Assembly (NCBI RefSeq): GCF_000972845.2
Contig: NC_040016.1
Location: 20,798,005-20,862,004 of the forward strand
Length of the DNA: 64,000 nucleotides
Direction of reading: 5' to 3'
Source: Larimichthys crocea
Lineage: Eukaryota; Chordata; Actinopteri; Sciaenidae
The notes beneath the pieces were generated by a model. That model did not search any database. It was not told the origin of the DNA and saw nothing but the letters and a program-made list of their open reading frames with translations. Of this stretch, positions 24,773 to 38,756 are shown in pieces (positions within the stretch are counted from its first letter, which is position 1; every line of letters begins with the position of its first letter). A program made the position numbers and the translations under genes.

Positions 24773-26639
24773 GCCCCAAATCACATAGGAATTCCTTATT
24801 TGATTGGATCTCAGTCAATCCAATCAGTGTGAGATTTGTTTGGGTCATGGATTGCAGCATTGTGGGCGGCGCTGGTGAGGAGGTTGGCGGCAGTCACCAT
24901 AACCCAGATGATTCGATAAAGAAGTGAGGCGTGAAAAATGGACAAACACTCATGAAATTCGTGAAGTTCTGCCAATAAACATATTATTTTCTGCGCGGGT
25001 CAGAGAGAAAATGATGCATGAAATAATTATTGTTTTTCTAACTTAGCAGCTACTGCGACTAACAGAATGCTCCACTTAACAGTTTTATTTTCTCCTTTGA
25101 GAAAGAGACATTGGAGATTTGAGTCTCTTAATTTATTTGTGTGTGTGTAACAGTTAAGAAAAGATATCTGCAGTGAAAAGAAAAGAAGAAAAGCAATCAC
25201 ACACAAGAGGCAGTGCTGCTGTACTGAATATTAGCACGGCATGGTATATATCTGACCCAAACCCAAAATGTGAAGTTAGCGGTTATGTAAGGTTCATGTT
25301 TATGTATTAATACTGAATTAGCAAGGGGACACTCGACATTTGACATCCTTCATCTTGTGTTTCTAGTGATGTGTTCTTACGGACACGTAGGAAACTGTTA
25401 TTCATATTTCTTACAGGGAGTTTTATTTTCCACTGACAGCACAGAGAGCTTTGTATGTTTATGTTTGAACGTTTCGTCAACACTACAGAAACACTAGGCA
25501 GCTGTTAGGTATGATAAGGTGCTCAGACGTTGACTACTGTTAGTTATCAGTTTGATTAACAGTGGTTTATTGATTACTGATGACTTATTATTAGCTTGTA
25601 TTACATGGTTGCCATTTAATAGATAATGTAACTTTAACGTAATGGTCTGAGTGCTGTTATTCTCTATATCAGCGGAATGAACTGTCTCCCACAATAAAAC
25701 AAATACACACTTTCTGATCTGATGCTCTTATTGGCAGAGCAACATTATTTGTTAGCACTTTACAAAAATATTCAAAGTGGTACAAGTTTATCACCACATC
25801 TTTGTGTCTTCACACTTTTTCATCCCAACAAGTCCTCGTACCTCAGTGCCCACCTGAAAAAGTCAAACTACCAAATTAAACCAATTTTACTGTCCACCGA
25901 ATGAATGTCCGAGCGAGAGGTGATACACACTGTGGCTCCTGTAAAAGTTTTGGGGTGATATAACGTTTGTACTGTGTTATTATCCTGACTCAAAGTGTGT
26001 GAACAAAAAAAAATACCTGCGCTGTCAGTTTTCTGCAGAGGAAATCAATGGTAAGGGGTCAGGTACACAACAGCTGCCCTGGAGCTCGAGTGCCTTCCTC
26101 AAGGACTCGCCAGCAGGGTGAATGTCTGTTGACAACCCGGCCTGTGTGGTTGAAGGACGTGTCTCCTTTAACACAAGGTGACAATACGGGTCTTACTTCA
26201 GCCCTTTTTTTTTTATATATATATTTGGAAAGATGCGCTGGCTACGGAGAAATTCATTTGGCCAGTGAATCCACTGCACCCAGCTGTGCATTCGACAGCT
26301 CTGCACAAAGCAGAATGTCAGCATTTGAATAATTCCTTCTCTGAATTCAATATCTCCATTATATACTGTTTCAGTGAGGATGTGTGGAAGTGATATTTGT
26401 CAATCAGGGATTTAAGTTATCTGCACTTCTCACAAAGTACTGTAATTTGTTTAATTTCTCTGCTGTCAGTCATTTTGCGAGAGTAGGTGTCACTTTTTTT
26501 TTTTTTTTTTTTTCCCCGTCTTCCCAGGCGGTGGATGTCTCATATTGGATAGAAGCTCCTCATTTACATTTTAGAGGACTTGGCTGGTTTGCTGGAGTTT
26601 GATCTCATGGATGAAAGTCTGGTTCTCATTCTCTGCCTT

Positions 26640-27265
26640 TCTTGGATAATCCTGCTCGCTCTCGCTCCATCTCTGAGCTCCACCTGTCCATCAAGGAGAA
26701 CGTCTCTCCTCCTCTCATTCTCTTTTATTTTCTGTCCCTGTCTCTCTTGAGAACATTTAGAAGAAATTGTTCTCTCAATCCACCCACTCTCCATCTCTTC
26801 GTTGCTCACTGCTGTCTCCCTAATAGGAAAAAAAAAAACCCTGCTACATATTTCCATGTCTTACCCTCTTTGCTCAAATTGTCTTTCTCTATTTTCTGTC
26901 CATCTTCTTGTCCTCCATTGCATTTCCCTCTGTGTGTTTCTTTCCCTCATCTCTTGCCCACTTGTTCTTTCCTTTCCTTTCTCAGTGCCTCCTTTCCTTG
27001 TTACCTTTCCATTTTACATTCTCTCTTATCCTCCCACCTTGTTGATTCTTTCTCTCCTCCCACTCTGTTTCTCTTTCTGTTTCATCATCATCTTATTTCA
27101 CTCTTTCTTTCACCCCTCCATGTCTTCCTTTGCTTGTCTCCTTTCATTCCCACCTGTTTCTCTTAACTCTACCTCAACTTTTTCCCTCCCTTTATTTCCT
27201 TGCCTCCCCTCTCCTCTCCTTTCATTCCCTCTTTCTCCACTCTCTCTCTCTCTCTCTCTCCCCCC
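26640..27265 (+). repeat. Long polypyrimidine tract
   Basis: Over about 600 bases the + strand is overwhelmingly C and T with few purines, ending in a CT dinucleotide run (27239-27262). Two overlapping long open frames (26642-27166 and 26802-27275) exist only because stop codons need purines, so they are not genes. Such tracts can form triplex (H-) DNA. Confidence 0.85.
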
Positions 27266-27391
27266 TCTGGGGTGACATCAGTCTGATGCCAGTCTCTCAT
27301 CTCCCATCATTGTGCCAATTAGTCGACGCTCTGCACATTAATACTGCTCGCCAAGGGCGATCTTGATTTCTCCCTCGATGTCGTGTGATGT

Positions 27392-27470
27392 CACACACAC
27401 ACACACACACACCACACACACACACACACACACATGCCACCCACATTAAAGGAAAACACACACACACAGA
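27392..27470. repeat. (CA)n microsatellites
   Basis: Two CA runs at 27392-27434 and a shorter one at 27459-27470. Confidence 0.95.
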
Positions 27471-28816
27471 TGAGAATAAAGTGCCTAAGGGCTGTAAGTA
27501 AGAGAAGTAAGAGCAGGAGTGATCGGGGACTTTGGGACGAGGAACGATGGAGGGAGGGGGAGTAAAAGTCTAAAAAGAGTGAAAGAGACATTAAAGAAGA
27601 TATAATACTAGAGGCAAAGATGGAGGCCGGCACGGCTGAAGAGAAATAGTGGGAGAGAAGAGAGTGAAATGGACCCTAAGAAAGACAGAAGTGCAGTGAG
27701 AGCATCTCAAATGATGCCATTCACGTCGAATAGAAGTTCTCCTGCAGCCCCCTCAGTTCCAGTTAGGGGAAATCACCAGGCTGCAGCATACAGTTAGATT
27801 TTAGAGACCATTGTGCCACCAGCTTTGTGGCAACACTTGCAAAGGCCCTTTACTGTTTCATTTATGACAGAGGCAGGTCTGTAAGGAAATGGTTTCCCTG
27901 ACCACTCCCCCATCACCCAGCACCTGAAAGGAAGAAGCTGAATGCCGACTGAGAAAACCCCTGCAGACAGATTCAAGCATCAACTGCATAGGAATCTGAA
28001 AAATTTAAAATTGGGTTAAAAATAAGAGTTTGATTTTAATAAATGTATACATATAGTAAAGATATTAGACTTATTTTCCATAGACTTCTTCAAACTACTT
28101 GGTAAGTCTGACCAACAGTCTAAATCTTTGAGAAGAGTCTGTTCAGTTCAGACCTGAAGAAGTCTCTTGGATACGTTTTCACGGATCTACAACCAAGTCC
28201 GGTTCCCCCCAGCTTCACAAAGAGCGATGACCTGGACATCTGAGGACGCTCACAAACAGTCTCAAACTTCTGAAAGTTTGAATTCAAGAATATACAAAAT
28301 AGATAAAAGCCACGAATTCTCCAATTTTATGACCCAGTCCACTTTAAATACCCTGCGTATACTCAAGTCAACGCTTGTCTTGATGCTTCAAGAGTGGCAC
28401 AAGGACACAAAAGGAGGAAAAGAAACAAAAAACTGGGGAGACATTCTGGACCAACTTTTTCACTCTACGTAGATAAGAGCATCAGTCAAATGGATAAAAT
28501 GCAGCATGTGAAGTTCATGGACCGAAAAGCAGAGGGACGGATGATTAAGTTGAAAAACCAACGGAGGAGGAGGGAGCCAAAACACAAATGCAAGAGAGGA
28601 AAGGTAGAATTGCTGGAGGAGAAACAGAGAGGAGGAGGAGGAGGAGGAGGAGAAATGGGGCGAGAAATGGCACCGAAACAAAAGGAAACGGTGGCACACG
28701 CACGAAAAAAAAAAAACATGCCCTCCCGCGCTGTGAAAAATGCAGCCAGACACCTTTCTTGACAAGTAAAAAGCCTCAGGGGTTGGCCAAGGTACTCTGA
28801 CAATCAACGTCATTCA

Positions 28817-29010
28817 CGCACACACACACACACACACACACACATGCACACACACATTCACCCACACATTCACTACGCCAAGCAAGCCAGCCTCAGAGTG
28901 CAGATTTTGGAGGGTTGTAGGAGAGAAGACACAGAGAGAGATTTTACCAGCTGACAGTCCACGTCAATCAAGATGCATTCGGCTGACTCCGAAATCCTTA
29001 AATGGACTTT

Positions 29011-29082
<72 letters not shown>
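28817..29082. repeat. CA, GT and GA microsatellite group
   Basis: A CA run at 28817-28856 and, 160 bases later, a GT run (29017-29065) that passes directly into a GA run (29065-29082). The CA and GT runs are complementary and could pair in RNA. Confidence 0.95.
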
Positions 29083-30456
29083 AAACACACCTTTACCTTG
29101 TGGGCAGGAGTATGCAGCCATGTGTACGTGAGTGTGTGTGACAGACAAACTTCACCAGCTGAAGCCACCAGTCAACTAAAAATATGTGTGTATGGATAAT
29201 GTATGGAAACCTTTCACACTTGAAACAGACAGATGAGATGGATATTCAGGAAAGAGTGTAAAAAGTTGTTACCCTGGCTACCCTGGGTTGCCTGGGAACC
29301 CACGACAGCCAATCACAACATCCAGAAGTCAGACAAAAAACACACACACACACGTGGTTGGAAATCTGGCCCGTCAGTCAGAACACTGACCCAACCAACT
29401 GTTCGACGTTAGGAGAGATAGTGGGAAGAGAGACGGGAAGATGGAAAGATGGACAGATGAAGAGAGAGAGAGAGAACTCACCCACACAGCAGCTGCATCT
29501 CCTATACACACTTAGTATTCTTGTCAGGCTCGACAAAGTTAACTACTACACACACAGAAACACACACACTGTGTCTCCAGTGTCTCCATCGTAAACAACC
29601 CCCCCCCCCCCCACCACACCACCACCAGCATCTCGTCTCCCAGCCTCTCAGGATAAAGGCAGGGGCAATAAATTGGCCTTACATTTATTAACTTTGCTTC
29701 TTGCAACCTCCCGAGGTTTGGCCCATTAGCATGAGTGAAGACGAGGCAAACGCTCTTATTCACAGCTAACCGTGAATCCACAACAGCCGGGTCTCTAAAT
29801 GGAACCGTAAATAGGCGCGGTACGGCCGATTTCTCGAGAACACAAGTCACCGGGTGCTCAGTGAGCTGATCTTATTCCCATGGTGGCCACCTGTAGGATT
29901 TGATAGGCAGGTGAGTCGAAGTTTCAGATGTACTGCTGAGGCCTCGTGTGATGCTTTATCCCGATGGGTTTTCATTACACATTCAAAGATATGCGTGTTC
30001 TACAGATCTATTGATGGAACGCACAGAAATGTCTCATTAGCAGGGGACAGACACTAACTCCTCTGGATCAGCTGTCTTTGCATATTATCTTTGCATATTT
30101 ACCGAAGCGCAAAACGCACTGTGTTCAGCATGCTCTCCCTGAGAACACGTCAAAAATTTGCATGTGCAGGACTCTGTCGGTCAAGTTAGTAACAATTAAT
30201 ATGCAACGTGCAGTTAGACTTTCAAAATAAAGCCCCACTGAAAGACTTGAGATTTCACATTTTGAGTTTAGACCGTCGCAGTGGTTCGGTTCAGGCTCAA
30301 AAGGAAGCTGCTTTGTTAGATTATGTAATATAAGTGACACAACTTAGACTATATAGAAGTTGACATGATGGTACAGTTGAGCTCAGCACAGTGGTTTATC
30401 CATCCATCGCCTTCATATGCAAACTTCTTTCACTCTTTAGAATCAAACACAGCTCC

Positions 30457-31115
30457 TGTCAGCGCGTTCGTTGATTTGCATAGAGGAATTCTGTAGCCGA
30501 ATTATTCCTTAGTACGAGTATTTATTTAGCATCAGGACATCAAAATATTACATGTACATGGACCTCTTTTCTTTTCTTCAGCAAATCACAGTCTGCAAGC
30601 AGTTAGCTGCAACCAACTTCCAAAAAGAGAGCGCCTAACTTTGAATTTACATAAAGTTATATAATATGTGTGCCTATCTCATTGGTCCAAAAACTGTTGT
30701 GGAGCTGCCCTGGTTCAAACTTGGCTCTGCCTTGTTGGTGCACAGGCTGGTCCCAGCCTCTTGGCACTGTCCAATCGTCTTCAGCCAGCTTCCTAAAGAG
30801 GAGGAAAACCTAAACTCCCTCTTCGATGTTCAGTTGTACCTAGTTAGCGATCTGAGACATCTATCTTACAGTACGCCTCACATGACTAACTGCATACTGA
30901 ACTTTTAAGGGGGTTTGACTTTTGACCCTGGCGGTATCTTGTCCCTCTGTCTTCAACCGGCTGATAATCAGAGTATCCCTCTGTTCTACAGATCCTGTTT
31001 CAATCAACTGATAGAGGTGGCCTTCTGCTCTATGGATCTATAGAAACCAGGGTGATGAGTTGGCAACACAACTTACAGGTCACACAATACGAATATAAAA
31101 CATTTTATTCTAACA
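30457..31115 (+). repeat. LTR-like dispersed repeat, copy 2 (empty site)
   Basis: Same family and orientation as 11862-12850, with about 95 percent agreement by eye. It lacks the pogo-like MITE and has the intact target at about 30521-30535. It also has small private insertions (for example at 30895). The 80-codon frame at 30666-30908 is not conserved at the protein level. Confidence 0.8.
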
Positions 31116-34100
31116 CTTATCAAAACATTACACAGGATGGCTGTCAGCATCCGAGCTCAAAGCGTGCAGGATCTCAGTCAATAAATATGCAACATGTGGT
31201 CTAGCAAGTAATAATAAATAACTAAGAAAGTTTGCGTAGGTAATGTTGAGGTTTGACAAAAAAAAACAAAAACATCCCTGCTAGGGTCAGGAAAAGATCA
31301 GCTACCTACGTAACATGAATACATTACGCAGGTTACGTAGCCTACATCAGTTAAAAGTAACTTAAAAGACGTTAAAATTTACTTTTGGTTTCACACAGCA
31401 CACGAGACCAACGAGAGAACCAGATCCAGAAGACAATGAAGCAGATAGACAGCCGGACATTTAGTCAGTCATTCAGACAGAGATGCAGTAGAAGCAGGTG
31501 TGTTTAGTCTTATGGAGAGATCCAGCTGAGAAGCTAACACCATCCATCATCCACTAACATTCATCTTCCTTGCTCTTTAACTTCATGAGCTCCCAGCATG
31601 TACACACACATGCATACACACTATCATGCACACACACACACACACACACATACACACACACACGCAGACAGGTGCATCAGTATGCAGACACAAGCGCACA
31701 AACGTGACAAAAACAAACATTCTGCATATGAACACAAATGTTCCTTTCTCCTGTTTTGCTCTCTATTATATATTTTCCCCTTTTTGCTGTGACTGATTGA
31801 TTGCACAAAAAAAAAAAAACTGAAATCCAGTTTCACATAATGCAGCCGCAGTATTTCAGAAACACTGAATGTAGAACTTCATGTATGTCTCCCAGTTTGC
31901 TTCTGTGCCGTCTTTTGCCATCATATTCTGACAGTGTGACACTTGCAGGTGGATGTCACATTGCAGTGACACCGTTCATCAATCAACACGATCAGATTTG
32001 AGCATTGCAGGATGATTTTCTGGCTACCTTATCCCTGCATATCTATATCTATATCTATCTATATATATACGTGTGTGTCTGGCAGCTGTTATTTAGTCCC
32101 AGAAATACCAGTTCCCCACCATGTGCACTTTGTCTTTAATGGAACTCGCGATGTTGAATTTTCCATATCTGAAGTGTTGGAGCTTGCTACAATCACACAG
32201 CTAAAATTAGCTCTTCTGAAGGTCAGCAGCATCAACAAAAGAATAGTCCGAGAAGGTTTTAATGTGCAGCGAACAGTCTTACTGAGCTGTAGCTGTAGCT
32301 GAAGAGTCATTCACATACAACCTAAACTCTACATCTCAAAATACCCGAGAGGCTACGCAAAGCAACTGCCAATCACTAGCCGTGAAATGACTTATTATGC
32401 AAATTAAATGTCTTAAACCATACATATAAAGATAGAGGGTGGGGAGCCAAAATATATCATACACCTGACCGACTCAATCGTGAGCAGGGCTCAGCAGAAA
32501 AGCCTGGAAGCAAACTTCACCCACATGCATAAACAACCAGCACAAATCTGGGTTTCCTAGACCTGGGCGGGGTTTATGACATATACTGCAGCCAGCCACC
32601 AATCGAGATTTAGCTTCACTTTTTGGGCGCTGTCATGTTGTCCTTCTCTATATACAATCAATGCATCAAGTCTGTGTGTTAAACCGGTTGTGTTTTCGTG
32701 AGTAGCAGCTCCGTCACCATGTAGAGGTTGTGTGCAGACGTATATTGTTTCCAGGTTTCAGTTGTCAAAGAAAAAAAAGTTAACATGACCTGAAAATGCC
32801 AAATTTAGAAGAAAATGAAGGTACATGGGCAGTACCTTGGGAGTGATTTTGTTCAAATGCTAAAGTGACAGGCGTCAGCGTCGGCAGCTGCCGCAGTCGT
32901 CTTTGATGAAGACAAATGGGCCAACATGTGAAGGAGGCCAATCTCTGCCTGACAAGTGGGTTACATACGTACACTTACTGATGACAGCACATTATGGAGG
33001 GAAGAAAAGAGGAGAAGACGGGCGCAGTGAAGGAATGAAGAAGAGCCGGAATAAAGAAAAAGCACACGTCTTCAAGCGGTGACAGCCCGTCAGAAAGAGA
33101 ATGACGGGAGCGGTGGAACCACGGGGACATAGATTGTGAGGGCGAGAAAAAAGGAGGGCGCGGGAAGTGTAGGTTCAACAGAAAGAACGACAGGATAGAC
33201 AGATAGAGAAGGCAGAGGTTAGCACCGATTTAGTGATTTACAGAAAGGTCAAAGTCGAAAGACGTCGAGGTGAGATTGATTGTAATCTTTAAAACACATT
33301 TTTACAAACATGTTCTGAGATTGGTGATAATTTACATTTTAATATGAGAAAAACTGAGAAACAAGACGAAGTGACAGTGAAGGATGCTGAGGAGTGTCCG
33401 TGTGTTTGTGCTTCTGTGCCTGTACCTGTACAAGGTGAGCGGTGTGGGCGACCGTGCTTCGGTTATGATTGTACGTATGAACTGAGGATGATGGATCTAA
33501 TCAGCTCCAACACAATAACTTATCGATCCTGACATTAATAACTTGTACGTGTGTTTTGAGAGTAATCAAGCTGGTCACTGTATTGCAAACTAGGACGAAA
33601 TACGAAACTAATAACATGGTCTAATGATCTCATTGATCATCCTTAAAGACTAATGGCATCATGGAGTGTATACTGTGTGTGTAAGAGCGAGGTATGAGCT
33701 TTCTCCTTCAATCGACATAATGCAGGTTTTAACTTGTTTTACCCCATTAACTACAAATTTAATATGATAAGTTAGTGTATTTTCATTAATTTCACTTAAA
33801 TATAAGAATGTGGTTCACTTCTTCACCTATATGCAGAGGTGAGCGTCTTTTTGAACATGGTCACTGTTGCATTCAGGGTTTTTTTCTCAGCCTAACCAAA
33901 CTAGGACTGTGTCACATCATCAACCACATGTTCATTATTGTGTGTATCATCATGACACCGACTTCGTCCTTGCTTGCACGTCCAATCCACACACACATAT
34001 AATGGCTGCTTTAAATGAAATGTATATTCTGTTTTTGGAAAATGTTTAGCAGTCATAAGGTTCTGATGTTTTTGCTTGGCCAGCGCTTGAAAGCACATAG

Positions 34101-34160
34101 TCATTGTCCTTCCTTTGTGATGGCTGACCATGCTGACTCTTCAAACATCCATTTAAACGA

Positions 34161-34857
34161 GAAAATTCCAGCAGAAATTTTAAGAGTGACGAGTGGGCTG
34201 TTGCCGGGGTCTTAGCATGTTAGTGTTAGCAATTAGCACAGCTAACGTGCTCTCTGCTGTCTCTGTCATTTTAGACAGACGAGTTCAAGTTAAGTGCCAA
34301 TAACTGCTAAAATGGCCGCCGCTGGGCTTCTGCCTGCCGGCCCTAATCAGCAGAGCAGTTACTGAATACACATATAGTCTTTTATTTTGAAGGGACTCTT
34401 ATTTTGAAAATAGCCCCTCCCCCCTCTCCTCCTTCAGGCAGGCTTAAGGTTGCCAAGCAACCAGGACCAACTGCCGGCCCTAATCAGCAGAGCAGTTACT
34501 GCACCTGTTAGAATGTCAGTTGGAAATGCTGACAGAGAGAGAGAGAAAATGCTGAGACCACCCCTCGAACAGGAAGGATTTCTGGCCAAACTGTATTTCC
34601 AATCATTGAACCGAAATCACTGGGAGCATCCTGAGCCCTTCCTGAACGTCTACATAGTTATTTTGTGTTGATAAAGTGAAGAAATGTGACCTTTAGAGCG
34701 ATTCAAAGAAACGTTACTTCTGCTTTCCTCCAGAAATGTTCCCACCTTTTTAACATGGCAGTCTATGAGGCTGTGGATGGGTGTTGGTGGCGCATCTTTG
34801 TGTGTTACGCCAAAACTATAAGGCTGACAGCTTTAGCAGACGAATGTGAGTGAGAAG
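34161..34857 (+). repeat. Dispersed repeat copy with 360-bp insertion
   Basis: Matches the reverse complement of 7764-8102. Between about 34209 and 34568 it holds a block absent from the other copy. That block contains a 31-base sequence twice (34334-34364 and 34471-34501, starting ctgccggccctaatcagcag). No terminal inverted repeats could be defined for the insertion. Confidence 0.75.
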
Positions 34858-35518
34858 ACACATTTTCCTACGTTTCTATGTATAAATCATGTCTGTAGTG
34901 GGGCATTTGAGGCCATGGTAGTCGAATACATTTTATTTTTTCACAGATTTTTCTCTCTGCTCCTCACTCTAGCTGATGATGTCATCCACTCTAGCTCAAA
35001 CATTCCACGAAATACACACCCATTATGAACCCAGAAATTTGAGTAAAAACCTGCTCAACTTTAAGCCTTGATAGTTTAAAAACGGTAAAAGCTGTCGATG
35101 AGTGAAGTAAATCACTGAAGAGAAGGCAAGAGTACCTACATTTTAAAGTTTAAATGAAGTCTCTCGGTGAAAGTATGCCAGAGAAGTTCATTGTTGAAAA
35201 TGTCTGTTGAATTTTTCTTTTTTTCGGGCTTTCCTATTCATTCCTATGTGAAATTTTTCTCTTAGAAAAGTAATAGCACTCGATTCTGGATGAAAACGCA
35301 CATCTTGATATATAATTTGTTGGGGTCCTCTCATCGCTGTGGGCCGCATTAATTTTCCAAAAAGGGCGGAAGATGAATAATAAAACTAAGAAGAGACACG
35401 CAGAAGAACAATAGTTGACTCGTGTCGGGGGCACTCGTCAGTAAATATGAACGCTTAACATTTACCACAAGGTTACCTAAACAGTCTGTCTGTCTTTCTT
35501 TGTCCTCTCTCTCTGCAG

Positions 35519-35555
35519 GAAACCAAAATCAACTGTGTCCGCCTGGCTAACAAAG
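35519..35555 (+). CDS. ptprt: ptprt 37-nt microexon
   Basis: Between a strong polypyrimidine acceptor (cctctctctctgcag) and the donor gtatga lie 37 bases reading ETKINCVRLANK plus one base. With the preceding exon this gives ANGETKINC, the end of the fourth FN3 domain in PTPRT. The cysteine is the expected partner of ECF in the exon before. A very short exon at this point is, as I recall, a conserved feature of R2B phosphatase genes. Skipping it would shift the frame. Confidence 0.94.
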
Positions 35556-38500
35556 GTATGAGCACCCTTCCATTGATACTTAACAGTAAAGACAATATTA
35601 TTTGATTTTAACTTGAAGATTAGTTTGTTACATGACCCCCTCCCCCCCAGACGAGTGTTACAAGTTAGACGAGATGAACACACACACACACACATGTGCA
35701 CAAACACACACGAGTCTTGAAACAGGTGAACCCAGGCAACCCCACATCCTAACCATGTTATCCTGCATGATTTCGTTGCATAGCATTCTCTCTCTCTCTC
35801 TCCATTTCTTCTCACCTAATCTTTCTCTTTTATTGCACTGTTCTGTCTCACATTCTCCCTTTATAATTTTCCTCTATCCTGCTCTCTCTTTTTCCATTTC
35901 GTACCGCATCCATGTTGCTCATCAGTGTATAAAGTGGAACATCAGGGCCATTACATACCGATTGACCGCCTTCATTAAACCCGATGGATGGAGGCTAAAG
36001 CGTTAGCCCCCAGAACCCATTTCATCCTATTCTGTTTTGCTTTCCCCATGTCTCCCATCTTTATTTGCTGCTCATCTCCAGCAAATACACCCATTTGTGC
36101 GCCAGGCAATGTGCTTTGAAAGCTTTTCAGCTCGCTATTGATTTTCCTCACCTCTTTATTTTTTTTCTATTTTTTTTTTCCATCTGCATCAAACATTGAT
36201 TTGATTTTTCCACATCTCCTTTCTCTGTTCTCTGTCGCTCTCACTCTCTTATTCCTCGCCTGCGTCAAACATTCATTGCTCATTTGTGCACATTTTTCCT
36301 CTTTTATATCATTCTTTTTTTTTATCTTGCTCTATCCATTTCCAGGCTGTGTTTTTTTTTTTTTTTTTTTGAGTGGAAAGTACTGTGGGTGGAGGTCTAC
36401 AGTGCATAGACACTGCTCTCTGTCTGTCTGCATGTGTGTGTGTGTGTGCTTGGTAAAAGACATGCTTTTAACTTTGTGGCTGTCTTTCATGTGACTATAT
36501 ATATATATATATATTCGATATGTAGAATGATCAGTGTTCCAAAAACAAAATTCAAATCTACTTTAGATGTACTTTTTGGAAGTTTTTCCTATGTGGGCAG
36601 TGCAGATGGCACGCCTATGACTAATTTATTTGCAATACCTGCTAGCCACTCACAAGAGTAGCTGCTTTTCAAAGATAAATGCCACTTGTCTGGTTCAGTG
36701 TGTTTTAATCAGTGTGATCAGTTAGTGTACTTTTTCTGGTTAAGATAAAAAGCTACAGACGGTATCGAGGCAGAGCCGCTGTCAGAGCCAAAGAACCAAT
36801 TTGTTGGCCAGATTATGGAAGCATTCAGGTAAAGAGGAAAAAAAAACAGCAGAGACATGGTGTGCAATGATCATGCCTAGCATTTCTGATAATAACTGAA
36901 AAAACACAATTGTCCCACTAAGATGCTCTGTAATGCGCTGCTGTTTTAGCTCGTTTCCACTCGCAACCCGTCAAATACTGGCACAGCGACCCTGTGGTTC
37001 AAAATATGACGCTGTAGTTACCCCTTAGCATCATGCTTGGACACACCTGTGCAGCTTAATGGTTTGATGTGTCGTTGAGGTCAGGTGACATGGTATAAAG
37101 AACGAGGAAGTCTACAGATGAGGGAAGTGGGGAGATGGATGGGTCCATCAGGACTTTCACCACAGAGGATAGAGGAAACATTTACTTCTTTTAAGTAACT
37201 TTAATTATGTTTCATTGCTTACCTAAGTTACGTCAGGTATGTAACAAAACTTATGATGTCCTTAAAAGTTCTTATACATCCAGATCATCTTTGTTTGAGG
37301 AGAGATTCATGATTAGAGGAGGGTGCGTGTCCAGAAATTACGCCAGACCGGGGAAATACAGCGTCATATCTTGAAGTGTAGGGGTGCAGACAAAACATCA
37401 GCAGTAAATGTCATGAAGTTGTGTTAATGCTAGATAGTATTATTGGCAAAAGAATGTGGTCCTAAAGGTTTTTGTACCATAGTTCTGTGTACAATAAGCG
37501 ATAATAGGTTTTCTTACCTATGTTGCCTCGTATACTATTTGAAAACTTGGTTCTTTGGCTTAATCAGTGAGATTCCTTCATTCTGCCTCCTCGAAATGTA
37601 GATTAGAAAGATGAAACTTTCCTTTTTGAGTCACAATTGACACAATTGAGTCATGAAACCCAATCAGTGTTACAACAAACTGTCACAAATGTTTCCCTGT
37701 TAACCCGTAATGAAAGTTTGAACGGATCTGATTGTGTCTCTGGGTGAACTAAACACTTGCAGCAGAACCCGGAGGACAGATTGTGTCTTTGCACCAACTT
37801 TGCCACGCCACAAAGTTCATACTTTTTGTTTTTATTTGTTTTTTTGTTCGTTTGTTTGTTTTTTTAAAACACCACTTCATTTCTTTTCTCTTCCATTTCC
37901 TACTTCCTTTATTTTTATTAACCCGTCAAGCCAAGCTGACAGAGTCAACAGACTCGAATGTTAACCCCCAGCACCATATCTGCATCCACTGACTCACCAA
38001 ACAACAACACATCTGTTGGCCTTTCCTGGTAACGGGCCAGTCAAGATGCTCGTTGACATTTACCTCCTTGGCTATACGACCAATCATACCCAAGTTCACA
38101 TCTTGAGTGCTAGTTGTCCTATTGATCTTAATGTTCGAGTGCTATCTCTCACCACTGCAATTTCTCTCCTCTAAGACAGATTGTGCAATTGAAAACCAAG
38201 GGAGATCTAAACCTTGATGAAATGGATAAAGAAAACTATACGTCTTTTTTTCTTAGACTTTTTTCTTCTTTCTTTTTTTCTTTTTTTGTTGTTGTTTGTT
38301 TTCTCTCTTCCCTCTCTCTTTCTCATGCTTTCCGGCGGGGACGTGCGGCCCTTGGCCTTAGTGGTAATAGGTAGGGGACAAATAACAACGCCGTACATTC
38401 TAGTCATCCCAAGCGAAGGTGATTATTGCTTTATAGGCAGAATATTTTCTTCCCTATGTTATATTTTTTTCCATCACAGTACAACCATAAACACGACACG

Positions 38501-38714
38501 AACCCCTGTTTCATTTTGGTTGTCCCCTTGCCCTCCCCCTTCTCCCTCCTTTTCCTCCTCCCTTTTTTTGTTTCTTGACTTTTCTCTGTTTTTCTTTGTT
38601 TCGTGTTTTTTTTGTCTTTCCTTCTCATCGCCATCTTACTGCATATGTTTGCATGTCTGCTCTGCTTCGAGTGTCGCTGGCTGTGTTTGAACCTCCTCTC
38701 TCTCTGTCTTGCAT

Positions 38715-38718
<4 letters not shown>

Positions 38719-38752
<34 letters not shown>

Positions 38753-38756
38753 ACAG
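38719..38756. repeat. (CA)n microsatellite
   Basis: A CA run with one A interruption. Confidence 0.95.

Larger units (their letters stand above)
22813..35518 (+). other. ptprt intron (12.7 kb)
   Basis: Runs from gtgagt to ctctctgcag. Recognised contents are a 41-bp tandem duplication, a transposon-like repeat ending at 23908, GGA and GT microsatellites, a polypyrimidine tract, CA/GT/GA clusters, the second copy of the LTR-like repeat (30457-31115), a degenerate fish repeat around 32550-32680 that ends near a tatacaatcaatg motif, and the repeat at 34161-34857. The intervals 25000-26600, 27700-28750, 29600-30450, 31130-32500, 32700-34150 and 34870-35500 show no further feature. Confidence 0.85.

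Noticed and set aside
26642..27275. Overlapping open frames of 174 and 157 codons
   Set aside because: They arise from the polypyrimidine tract, where stop codons cannot occur. Composition is Ser/Leu/Phe/Pro only.
38214..38690. 158-codon plus-strand frame
   Set aside because: T/C-rich composition with Phe/Leu/Ser runs. No homology recognised and no splice context.
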